A stretch of DNA of 64,000 bases from an uncultured Spirochaetales bacterium. GTDB lineage: Bacteria; Spirochaetota; Spirochaetia; JAFGXN01. A program made the translations under genes and the position numbers. Below are positions 45,827 through 53,111 of the stretch, piece by piece. Each line of letters opens with the position of its first letter. Position 1 is the first letter of the stretch. Location: positions 62,001-126,000 of the forward strand of contig CASEOG010000005.1 of NCBI GenBank assembly GCA_949289575.1. The letters are read 5' to 3'. Under the pieces are notes generated by a model. The model saw only the letters and a list, made by a program, of their open reading frames with translations. It was not told where the DNA came from and searched no databases.

Positions 45827-47800
45827 ATGGCACTGCTTCAGGGTTCTCAAATTTCTCTCGCCTACGGCGACCGCGATATTCTCGATAAAGTCTCGATACA
45901 GTTAAACGAAAAAACGCGCGCCGCTTTGGCCGGTGCCAACGGCTGCGGCAAATCGACGCTGATGAAAATCCTCTGCGGTCTCATACCTCCCGATTCGGGC
46001 ACCGTTTCCCGCACCGACGAGACCGTTGCCGCCTATCTGCCGCAAACCGGCATCTCGTTCGGCAACGCCACACCGCCGGAAGAGGCCGAAAAGGGGTTCG
46101 AACGCTTCCGGCTGCTGGAAGAGGAAAAAGAGCGGCTGGAGGCGCGCACCGCCGAAGCCGGCGCCGACTGGGAAAAGGCGGCGCGCCGGGCCCACGAAAT
46201 CGAAGAAATCCTGCTGGAGAGCGGCTACTATCACCGCCGCGAACAGATCGGCCGCGTCCTCAAAGGACTCGGTTTTAGGGAAAGCGACTTTACCAAACCG
46301 TCCGGCGCCTTCTCCGGCGGCTGGCAGATGCGCATCGCCCTGGCCCGTATCCTCCTCTCGCGCCCCCACATTCTCCTTTTGGACGAACCGACCAACTACC
46401 TCGACATGGAAACGCGCGAATGGCTGGCCGATTTCCTCAATAAATACGAAGGCGGCATCCTGCTCATCTCCCACGACCGCTACTTTCTCGATGTGACCGT
46501 CAACGAAACCTACGAGCTCTTTAACGGGAAACTGAAACGGTACCGCGGCAACTACTCCTCCTACGAAAAGCAGCGCAAAGAGGAGATCGACCTGCTCATC
46601 CGCCGTGCGGCGCTTCAGCAGGAAGAAATCGAACGGAGCCGCCAGTACATCGAGCGCTTCCGCGCCAAAGCGACCAAAGCGGCGTCGGTCAAAAGCCGCG
46701 AGCGGATGCTGGAAAAGATGACGATTATCGAGATTCCCGACAATCTCAAAAAGATTCACTTCCGCTTTCCGCCGGCGCCCCACTGCGGCAAAGAGGCGCT
46801 GATTATCGAAGCGCTGCGCAAAAGCTACGGGACACACGAAGTGATCCGCGGTCTCGATCTGGTGCTGCGGTCGGGAGAAAAACTGGCCGTTACCGGTGTC
46901 AACGGCGCCGGAAAATCGACATTACTACGCATTCTGGCAGGAAAAGATGCCCCCACATCCGGAAAAGTACGCTGCGGCACCGACGTCCGCATCGGCTACT
47001 TTGCGCAGGATTACGAAAACGACCTCAACGCCCGGCTGACGGTACAGGAAGAAGCCGAAGCGGCCGCCCCGGCGGAACTGCGGCCGAAAGTCAACAGCCT
47101 GCTCGGCGCCTTTCTCTTTTCGGGAGACGATATTCAAAAGCCGGTTTCGGTGTTAAGCGGCGGCGAAAAGAACCGTCTGACCCTGCTGAAACTGCTGATG
47201 CAGCCGGCCAATCTGCTGATTCTCGACGAACCGACCAACCACCTCGACCTCCATTCGAAAGATGTGCTGCTGACGGCGTTGAAAGATTACACCGGCACGG
47301 TGGTTTTCGTTTCGCACGACCGCGCCTTTATTCAGGGGCTGGCCACCGCGGTGCTCGACTTAACCGAAACGGGTGCCCGCCTCTACGGCGGTGACTACGA
47401 CTACTTTCTGTGGAAAAAGGCGCAAACGGCCGCCGACCCCCCGGCACCGGCCGTGCGCAACGGCAGCCCCGCCCCCTCCGGCCGCAGCAGCGCACCGCAG
47501 CCGGCCGCCCCCGAAAGCCGCGGCGCAGCCGCCGGCGACGACCACCGTCGCCAAAAAGAACAGCGCAACCTCATCAACCGCCTGCAAAAAGAGTCGGAAA
47601 CACTGTTGGCACAAATCGATGATACCGAAGCGGAACTGAAGCGGCTGCACGCCGAATGGGCGCGCGAAGAGTGTTACAGCGATCCGCAAAAGTCGGCCGC
47701 CGTTGCCGAAGCGGTCCGCGCCGCCGAGGCCGAACAGGAGCGGCTCACCGCGCGCTGGGAGGCTGTCGAAGAGGAACTGGCCGCCGCCCGCAAAGGGTGA
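45827..47800 (+). CDS. ABC-F family ATPase
   Basis: The 657-residue soluble protein has two ABC domains with Walker A G-A-N-G-C-G-K-S-T and G-V-N-G-A-G-K-S-T, signatures F-S-G-G-W-Q-M and L-S-G-G-E-K-N, and Walker B L-L-L-D-E-P-T-N and L-I-L-D-E-P-T-N. The interdomain linker is the charged helical hairpin typical of ribosome-binding ABC-F factors. A Pro/Ala/Ser-rich stretch (around 545-575) leads to a C-terminal coiled coil, as in Uup/YdiF-type members. It probably acts on stalled ribosomes. It is the last gene of the operon, and its codon use is much richer in G+C than its neighbours'. Confidence 0.92.
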   Translation: MALLQGSQISLAYGDRDILDKVSIQLNEKTRAALAGANGCGKSTLMKILCGLIPPDSGTVSRTDETVAAYLPQTGISFGNATPPEEAEKGFERFRLLEEEKERLEARTAEAGADWEKAARRAHEIEEILLESGYYHRREQIGRVLKGLGFRESDFTKPSGAFSGGWQMRIALARILLSRPHILLLDEPTNYLDMETREWLADFLNKYEGGILLISHDRYFLDVTVNETYELFNGKLKRYRGNYSSYEKQRKEEIDLLIRRAALQQEEIERSRQYIERFRAKATKAASVKSRERMLEKMTIIEIPDNLKKIHFRFPPAPHCGKEALIIEALRKSYGTHEVIRGLDLVLRSGEKLAVTGVNGAGKSTLLRILAGKDAPTSGKVRCGTDVRIGYFAQDYENDLNARLTVQEEAEAAAPAELRPKVNSLLGAFLFSGDDIQKPVSVLSGGEKNRLTLLKLLMQPANLLILDEPTNHLDLHSKDVLLTALKDYTGTVVFVSHDRAFIQGLATAVLDLTETGARLYGGDYDYFLWKKAQTAADPPAPAVRNGSPAPSGRSSAPQPAAPESRGAAAGDDHRRQKEQRNLINRLQKESETLLAQIDDTEAELKRLHAEWAREECYSDPQKSAAVAEAVRAAEAEQERLTARWEAVEEELAAARKG

Positions 47801-47830
47801 CAGCCCCCGCTTTTTCTTATTCCTTTTTAT

Positions 47831-47859
47831 TTGACACCGGCCTTTCCCCGTGTTATGAT
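47831..47859 (+). promoter_or_regulatory. Predicted sigma-70 promoter
   Basis: A perfect TTGACA (47831-47836), a 17-bp spacer and TATGAT (47854-47859) lie upstream of the frameshifted phosphoesterase gene. Confidence 0.75.
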
Positions 47860-47903
47860 AAATTTCAATAAAATCATCCGAAAAAAAGAAGGAGAAACGG
47901 CAG

Positions 47904-49219
47904 ATGTTTTTGGGAAGAAAAAGAAAATTTTTGTTTATTTCCGTCCTGTTCTCGGTGACGGGATTCTTTTACGGTTGCGCGTTCGACGACACGTTGATGA
48001 CGGGGACGGCCGAAAAAAAGAGCTTTCTCACGCTCAACGAATCGGGCACCTTCCGCATCATGCAGCTGACCGATCTTCATCTGACATCCAACGGAACACT
48101 GATTCACGACTGGCAGACGCTGCGCTGGATAGAAGAAGCCGTGACGGAATACCGTCCCGATATCGTCGAACTGACGGGCGATGCCGTTGCCGGACCGGCT
48201 GCCCAACGGAACAAAGCGCTTCTGGCACTGGCCAACCTTTTCGAAAAACATGAAATCGACTGGGCCTACACGTTCGGCAACCATGACGGCGAACATGCCG
48301 CCGACGGAACATGGGCCGGAAAAGAAGGCAAACAGCACGATCTGCTCAAATACTGCCCTGCGGCCGCCGATACAATCGACAAAAACAAAGTGAAAACCGT
48401 TTTTTACGGCGACAACGCGACGCAAAATCTGGAAATTTTCATTCTGCTGAAAGGATACAAACATTCGCTGCTGTGCCGCAGCGACGCCGAAACGGCCGAT
48501 ACCGATGCGATGGGAGTCGGCAATTACGTTATCGAAGTGAAAGACAAAAGCGGAAAAACCGTTTTTACCCTGTTTCACATGGATTCTCACGGAAAATATA
48601 TGTCGACCCGGTCGGCAACAAAAAAGGACCGGACGGCTACGCCGATGTCGGGTATGCCGGGTTAACGGAAGCCCAAATCCGCTGGTACCGGGAAACGGTC
48701 AAACCGTACTCCGACAGCCGAATTCCGGGGGCCCTGTTTATGCATGTGCCCCACTTTGCCTACCGCAGCGCCCTCGAAACCCAAACCGGTCTCAACGAAT
48801 ACGGCGTGCCTCAATTTAAGGAACGGGAAAATCTGACCGCCTATTTAAAAGCGAATCAAATGATTCCCGACGCCTTCGCCGATTACGGATTTGTCAAGCA
48901 GGAAGATATTTACGGACCGCGCTGGGATGACGGCCTGGAGGCGGCAATGACCGATTGTCCTTCGACCAACCTCGTCAGCACGGGGCACGACCACAACAAC
49001 TGTTTTATTATTCGCCGTCAAAAGAGCGACGACGCTCCGCCCGTTCTGCTTGCCTACGGACGCACCACCGGTGTCAATGCCTGGGGTCGGGATGTTCCTA
49101 TCGGCGCCACGATTTTCGAAGTGACGCCGTCGAAATACGACCCCGCTCATCCAGAAGCCATGTACCGCATACGGCAGGTTCACCCGTCGTTTCCGTACAT
49201 CAGGCTCGGGACACGCTAA
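47904..49219 (+). pseudogene. Calcineurin-like metallophosphoesterase lipoprotein, frameshifted
   Basis: The first frame (47904-48665) encodes a signal peptide ending near F-F-Y-G-C (lipobox) and phosphoesterase motifs I-M-Q-L-T-D-L-H-L, G-D-A-V-A-G and F-G-N-H-D-G. At 48594-48601, in an AT run reading ATATATG, the sequence passes to another frame that continues to 49219 with M-H-V-P-H-F-A-Y and S-T-G-H-D-H-N, the remaining metal ligands. Removing two bases (TAT-AT to TAT) restores one ORF of about 437 residues. The promoter and ribosome site are intact, so the lesion is recent, or a sequencing error, or slippage-dependent. Confidence 0.75.
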
Positions 49220-49223
49220 AACC

Positions 49224-49262
49224 GCCGCGCCGAACCGGCAGAACGGACAAACCCCGGTTCGG
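49224..49262. repeat. GC-rich hairpin at the left edge of the cas9 island
   Basis: CCGAACCGG (49230-49238) pairs with CCGGTTCGG (49254-49262). The 14-mer GCCGCGCCGAACCG at 49224-49237 recurs exactly at 54126-54139. There is no T tract, so it is not a standard terminator. Confidence 0.55.
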
Positions 49263-49268
49263 AAGCTC

Positions 49269-49297
49269 TTGACCAAAGCAGCATAATGGGTTATATT
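49269..49297 (+). promoter_or_regulatory. Predicted promoter of the crRNA-like unit
   Basis: TTGACC (49269-49274), a 17-bp spacer and TATATT (49292-49297). The start site would fall at about 49304, 23 nt before the repeat-like segment. Confidence 0.6.
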
Positions 49298-49303
49298 TTC
49301 TTC

Positions 49304-49406
49304 GGTTTTTGCAACCTCTCAAACATGTTGCAGGTTGACCGAAAGAACCAATTAACCTTTTTATCCGCAACGGGAAGCCGGGAAACGGTTTCCTTTGCGG
49401 ATTTTC
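49304..49406 (+). ncRNA. Candidate single-guide crRNA gene (guide + repeat + terminator)
   Basis: This lies just past the cas9 3' end, on the other strand. From the predicted start at 49304 come 23 nt of unique sequence, then a repeat-like segment (49327-49357) that begins GTTGCAGGTTG and ends CAATTAACC. The repeat can pair with the candidate tracrRNA 5' end by 28 base pairs with three mismatches and one bulge. A strong two-part hairpin follows: ATCCGCAA (49363-49370) with TTGCGGAT (49395-49402) enclosing GGAAGCC with GGTTTCC, then four T residues. The 5' segment also pairs with the repeat itself, so the whole could instead be a plain structured RNA. The gap 49220-49452 holds no protein gene that I can support. 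Confidence 0.55.
49327..49357 (+). CRISPR. Single CRISPR-repeat-like segment (no array)
   Basis: A 31-nt segment, possibly 36 nt with the following T run, complementary to 52895-52926. Pairing blocks are 9 bp (CAATTAACC), AA, GAAA, CC, 8 bp (GCAGGTTG) and GTT. Only weak look-alikes are seen one repeat-spacer length away on each side (49261 and 49394), so there is no functional array. Confidence 0.55.
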
Positions 49407-49452
49407 CGACAGAAGCCCGCCACCACGACCGGGAATCCATCAATTTTCAATT

Positions 49453-52400
49453 TTATAAGCCACCGAAAACGCGGCCGATGGGCGAGACGGTAATCCGATG
49501 CGCTCCCGATTTTCCGAAAAGAGTTTCGATCCCGATATAGTTATGACCTTTTCCGCAAGTCCATTCCGGTTCCAGCAACGATTCCGCCGTCCCGTTTTGC
49601 CAGCTGTACAAATTCCCGACGGCATACAAAGATGATACATCCAGTCGATTGTCGCTTGCCGAAAAACCGGTTATACGGCCCTTGCGCCACACCCCTTTCA
49701 GTAAGAACTCGATATAATCATCCTTATACAGAACACAAACCTTTCCGGCAGCCGGATGAATATCGGCGCTTCGTCCGGGCAGTTTGCCGTCGCCGCCGAC
49801 CTGATCGTAGCGGACAAACTGACCTTTATATTTTGCCTTTCCGCCCTCTTTCTGCGGCGGCTCTTCCCAAATCACCGCACAGAGGTAACTGTCCGCTCCG
49901 TAATAGCGGTCGGCAGCCGACGGTTTGCCGGCAGGTGCGGGATAACAGACCGGATTCCGGTCATGGTTTCTGATTCTGACTCTCTGGATATGCCGTTCTT
50001 CACCGAAAGCGGCAATTGCTTTGTCGGCAGAGAGATCGGGATGGGTATCCAGATAATGATAAAGATCTTTTTTGATTTTTTCATCGATAATTTTTTCGAT
50101 TTGCTCTCTTTTGGTCATCGATGTCAGAGGAGACCGGACCACAAAGAACGTCTCCCAAACGGTTGACTGAGGATATTTTTCCTCAAGACGTTTTTTTGCT
50201 TTTTTAAACGTACCGGCTTCTTCGATACATTTGAGCCACTCCTCTTTGACAGCCGGCTGGCAAATATCGGCAATCCGGTCTTCTTTCAATCCGCCGGTCG
50301 GGATTGTGACCGGGCGGCGGATTTTGCCCAAAAGGGTCTCTTTGGTCAGCTGCGCCTGCCAGCCGTGATCGGGCTTGAAACTGACAACAATCTTCTTTAA
50401 CCGTTCGGTCACTTCATCACGGGAAAAGGGAAACTCTTCAATTTTCACTCTGCCACTGAAGCTTGTCCGATTCAATTGAGCCTGTTTCAGCACCGTTGTG
50501 GAGTCGGTTAAGCCGATAACCAGAGCATCCAACGCATGATGACGATAGTCGGAACACTCTTTCTTTCCGAGAGTATCCGATTCGCTCTCCCCGAGCCTGA
50601 ACGGCCGGCCGGGTTTTTCATCCGGTCTCCGTTTAATCAGAGAGTCCGAATTCCAGCGGTTGCGCAAAAATGCCGTCATACCTCCGTTAACAGCCCACGT
50701 TTGCGGACAAACCGATTTCAGATACCGCAAAATGATACGCGAAAAATAAGCGTTATCCGACAACTGACGTTTAATAAACGAACTTTCGTCCCCGAAACGG
50801 TTCATGGCTCCCTCTGAAAAAGCCTGTTTTTTCTTTTTGGAGGCCAGTTTATCGACTCGGGCCAAAATAGCCTGCCAGTCGTAGCCGGACGGGCTGCTGC
50901 CGAACGCTTCGTACGGCGACCGGTTGCCTTTAAAGGCGTTGCACCTTCTGTGAGCCAAAGTGAGATTCGACTCGGAATTCATCAGCGTCCGCCCGAACGG
51001 CAAAATAAAACCGATCTCCGTCTCGGATGTTGAAGAAAACAGGTCGGCTGCCGGAATCACTTTTCCGCAGTAAAGACAGCGGCGCGAAAAGCTCTCTTCG
51101 CCCAACTCTTCCCACAGCTTATACTTTAAACGGTCCGGGCGGTTCGGATAACGCAACCCCGGCTGCACTTCCCGAATGGCCTGATTCAACCTGTCGTTGT
51201 TTTTTTCATTTTCTTTCCGTTCATCCCGGCGTATCTTATCTGCACAACCGGTCTTCAATTCGCGCGAAAGCTCCAACGAGATTTGAACCGGTTTTCCGTA
51301 AGCGTGTATCAGTGCATTCACCACATGTCGCAGCTGATTCAAGAGCACATGAACGGTCGGATTGGCAATTTTTCCGTATTTTTTTTCGGGATTGGGCTCA
51401 TCGGCCATTCCGTTTCCGCCTACGGTCGATCCGGTTAAGATTTGACCGTAATAAGGTAACCGTTCGTACTCTTCGACTGTTTGTCCGGTATGACGAAACC
51501 CGAGAGAATCCATCGCGGCACGGGCAGACTGCCGGCAGTCGTCCATTCGTACAACCAGCTCTTCCGTTAAGCGGGCGGAAATTCCGGAGGTTCCCGCAGG
51601 CAGCACCAGATGAACGATATTGTCCTTTTGTTCGTCACTTAATTGCGGATAGCGGGAAAGCATTTCCATAACTTTTTCGTCTTCGTCGGCTTCGATTAAA
51701 ACCGAAACGATTTCGTCCTGTTCCCGCAACGAAAAGGTATCCCACAATTCCCCGAAGCGGCTCTTTTTACGCAATTCGTATGCAGTGGTGTTTCCTTTCA
51801 GTTTGTCGCGGCCGCCGGCTTCCGGGGTAAAGTCGCCGTCGATTTTCAGCAATTTTCTGATATCATCGAATTTGACCTCTTTTGTCCGTTCCAGTCTCCC
51901 GATAATCAAATCCTGCTGCGCCCGAGTCGGTTTGACCTCTTTTCGGTTTCCGTCGAAATATTCCAGACTGAGGACTTCCCGCAAAATGCGAAACCTTTGA
52001 GAACATGGCATTGCTTTAAAGGTTCGTTTTTCGTTCGGATAAAACGGACAGTCCCCCCGTTCCTGCAGTCGCAACGGTCTCTGATAAAAAATAGCCGAAT
52101 GAATTTCATCCCAACACACATCGGGATAAGCTTTTTGCTGAAACGAACGAATGGCCTCGAACTCTTCTTCGTAAAGTTTTCGGGTCGGGTAAAACAAAGT
52201 CCGTTCGGGAGCAAAGCGGACGGAACCGCCGTTCTCCCTCTGACGGAAGAGAAACTCCCCCAGCGTACGGCATCCCGATTCGGCAATCCGCCGGTTCAGG
52301 TATTCGCTTTTCTCTGCCTGATTCATTTTATCGGGAGCAAACTTTTCTTTCCCGAAAACTTTGGCATCATTCACGCACGCCCCTTCTTTTGGTTCAACCG

Positions 52401-52830
52401 TTTCCGTTCCGATTTTCCGATTGCTTTTAAAGCCGCGACGGACTCCCAAATGGAAGAGCGCCCGTCCCAGCTCGTACGGCTCCAAATATCTGTCCAGAGC
52501 CTCTTTCCTCTGGAGATACGGATCTGCTGTTTTTAAAAGGCGGGCTTCCTCGGGCGAAGCCGGCATCAGCCCCGCTTTTTGCAGCAGACGAAACAGCTGT
52601 CTGCGTCTTAATTTTTTCCGGTAGAGATTTCGGCGAATCCCGCGGGCCGTCCGTCTTTTCACCGCCAGCGGTTCTTTGGTTTTCGGATCCCGTCCGTCGG
52701 AAAAAATGCGGACGCCCATATCTTGAATCCCGTCAATTTCGCTATTCTCATCCAACGACAAAACAGCCCAGCCGATGGAATTTGTTCCCAAATCCAATCC
52801 TAATCGATAATTCATTTTACTTTTACTCAT
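49453..52830 (-). CDS. cas9: Cas9 with intact RuvC and a mutated HNH active site
   Basis: The 1125-residue protein has the length of compact (II-C-like) Cas9. RuvC-I is LGLDLGTNSIGWAV with D13; the arginine-rich bridge helix is near 60-85; RuvC-II is VQISLELSREL with E520; RuvC-III is DYRHHALDALVIGL with H765 and D768. The HNH module is recognisable (RRCLYCGKVI through RCNAFKGNRSPYEAF), but it reads E-I-G607-F608-I-L-P-F-G where the family has E-I-D-H-I-x-P-x-S, and M617-N618 replaces the usual D-D. The catalytic His is therefore lost, while N622 and N631 remain. The ORF has no stop or frameshift. It should bind guide RNA and nick one strand at most. The ATG is seven bases past a TATAAT, so the mRNA may be leaderless. 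No cas1, cas2 or csn2 is nearby. Confidence 0.93.
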   Translation of the reverse strand: MSKSKMNYRLGLDLGTNSIGWAVLSLDENSEIDGIQDMGVRIFSDGRDPKTKEPLAVKRRTARGIRRNLYRKKLRRRQLFRLLQKAGLMPASPEEARLLKTADPYLQRKEALDRYLEPYELGRALFHLGVRRGFKSNRKIGTETVEPKEGACVNDAKVFGKEKFAPDKMNQAEKSEYLNRRIAESGCRTLGEFLFRQRENGGSVRFAPERTLFYPTRKLYEEEFEAIRSFQQKAYPDVCWDEIHSAIFYQRPLRLQERGDCPFYPNEKRTFKAMPCSQRFRILREVLSLEYFDGNRKEVKPTRAQQDLIIGRLERTKEVKFDDIRKLLKIDGDFTPEAGGRDKLKGNTTAYELRKKSRFGELWDTFSLREQDEIVSVLIEADEDEKVMEMLSRYPQLSDEQKDNIVHLVLPAGTSGISARLTEELVVRMDDCRQSARAAMDSLGFRHTGQTVEEYERLPYYGQILTGSTVGGNGMADEPNPEKKYGKIANPTVHVLLNQLRHVVNALIHAYGKPVQISLELSRELKTGCADKIRRDERKENEKNNDRLNQAIREVQPGLRYPNRPDRLKYKLWEELGEESFSRRCLYCGKVIPAADLFSSTSETEIGFILPFGRTLMNSESNLTLAHRRCNAFKGNRSPYEAFGSSPSGYDWQAILARVDKLASKKKKQAFSEGAMNRFGDESSFIKRQLSDNAYFSRIILRYLKSVCPQTWAVNGGMTAFLRNRWNSDSLIKRRPDEKPGRPFRLGESESDTLGKKECSDYRHHALDALVIGLTDSTTVLKQAQLNRTSFSGRVKIEEFPFSRDEVTERLKKIVVSFKPDHGWQAQLTKETLLGKIRRPVTIPTGGLKEDRIADICQPAVKEEWLKCIEEAGTFKKAKKRLEEKYPQSTVWETFFVVRSPLTSMTKREQIEKIIDEKIKKDLYHYLDTHPDLSADKAIAAFGEERHIQRVRIRNHDRNPVCYPAPAGKPSAADRYYGADSYLCAVIWEEPPQKEGGKAKYKGQFVRYDQVGGDGKLPGRSADIHPAAGKVCVLYKDDYIEFLLKGVWRKGRITGFSASDNRLDVSSLYAVGNLYSWQNGTAESLLEPEWTCGKGHNYIGIETLFGKSGAHRITVSPIGRVFGGL

Positions 52831-52837
52831 ATTCCTT

Positions 52838-52866
52838 ATTATATTTTATCGTTTTTTGTTTGACAA
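52838..52866 (-). promoter_or_regulatory. Predicted cas9 promoter
   Basis: On the minus strand TTGTCA (52861-52866), a 17-bp spacer and a perfect TATAAT (52838-52843). Its -35 box overlaps that of the plus-strand tracrRNA promoter by five of six bases. Confidence 0.7.
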
Positions 52867-52888
52867 GAACAAAAAGGCGTGATATATT
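52860..52888 (+). promoter_or_regulatory. Predicted tracrRNA promoter
   Basis: A perfect TTGACA (52860-52865), a 17-bp spacer and TATATT (52883-52888). The start site falls at about 52895, exactly where the anti-repeat begins. Confidence 0.7.
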
Positions 52889-52894
52889 TTTGAT

Positions 52895-53023
52895 GGTTAA
52901 TTGATTGTTTCGGACAACCTGCTAACAAGGGTACAGGCAACTGTCCCCGCAAACTCCTTTCATATTTTTTCATAAAATGTGAACAGATTCAAACGAAAAA
53001 AGGAAGCTGCGGCTTCCTTTTTG
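52895..53023 (+). ncRNA. Candidate tracrRNA
   Basis: The RNA would begin with an anti-repeat (52895-52926; GGTTAATTG first, CAACCTGC near its end) complementary to the repeat-like segment downstream of cas9. A nexus-like hairpin follows: GGG-ACAG and CTGT-CCC (52929-52947) with one bulged base and a GCAA tetraloop. A second hairpin is CATATTTT with AAAATGTG (52961-52981). It ends in an intrinsic terminator, GGAAGC with GCTTCC (53002-53017) plus T residues. The gene lies between cas9 and the Rpn gene, which point away from each other, so a plus-strand terminator here has no other transcript to serve. The order anti-repeat, nexus, terminator is that of known tracrRNAs. Confidence 0.7.
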
Positions 53024-53030
53024 TTTTTTT
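52997..53030 (+). terminator. Intrinsic terminator of the candidate tracrRNA
   Basis: GGAAGC (53002-53007), loop TGCG, GCTTCC (53012-53017), flanked by A and T runs that lengthen the stem; a second T run follows at 53024-53030. Confidence 0.8.
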
Positions 53031-53111
53031 ACACGAAATCAGTTATTCTTTTCTGTCTTCATTTTTCAAAAAATTACCTTTTTTGCCATTAATAATAGCG
53101 GAGGTATTCCG

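Noticed and set aside
48311..48600. Start of the second phosphoesterase ORF as an independent gene
   Set aside because: Its first 90 or so residues are an out-of-frame reading of the first ORF; homology starts only after the slip site.
49305..49325. Minus-strand GTTTGAGAGGTTG resembles the start of CRISPR repeats of some treponemes
   Set aside because: It is not repeated in the window and does not pair with the candidate tracrRNA as well as the 49327-49357 segment does.
49286..49540. 84-codon plus-strand ORF downstream of cas9
   Set aside because: It runs through the palindromic RNA element and into the antisense of cas9, with no ribosome site.
52921..52995. On the minus strand the stretch GGAGTTTGCGGGGACAG resembles part of the Campylobacter tracrRNA
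   Set aside because: In that direction no promoter and no downstream terminator fit, while the plus strand has both and starts at the anti-repeat. The likeness comes from a short hairpin that looks similar on both strands.
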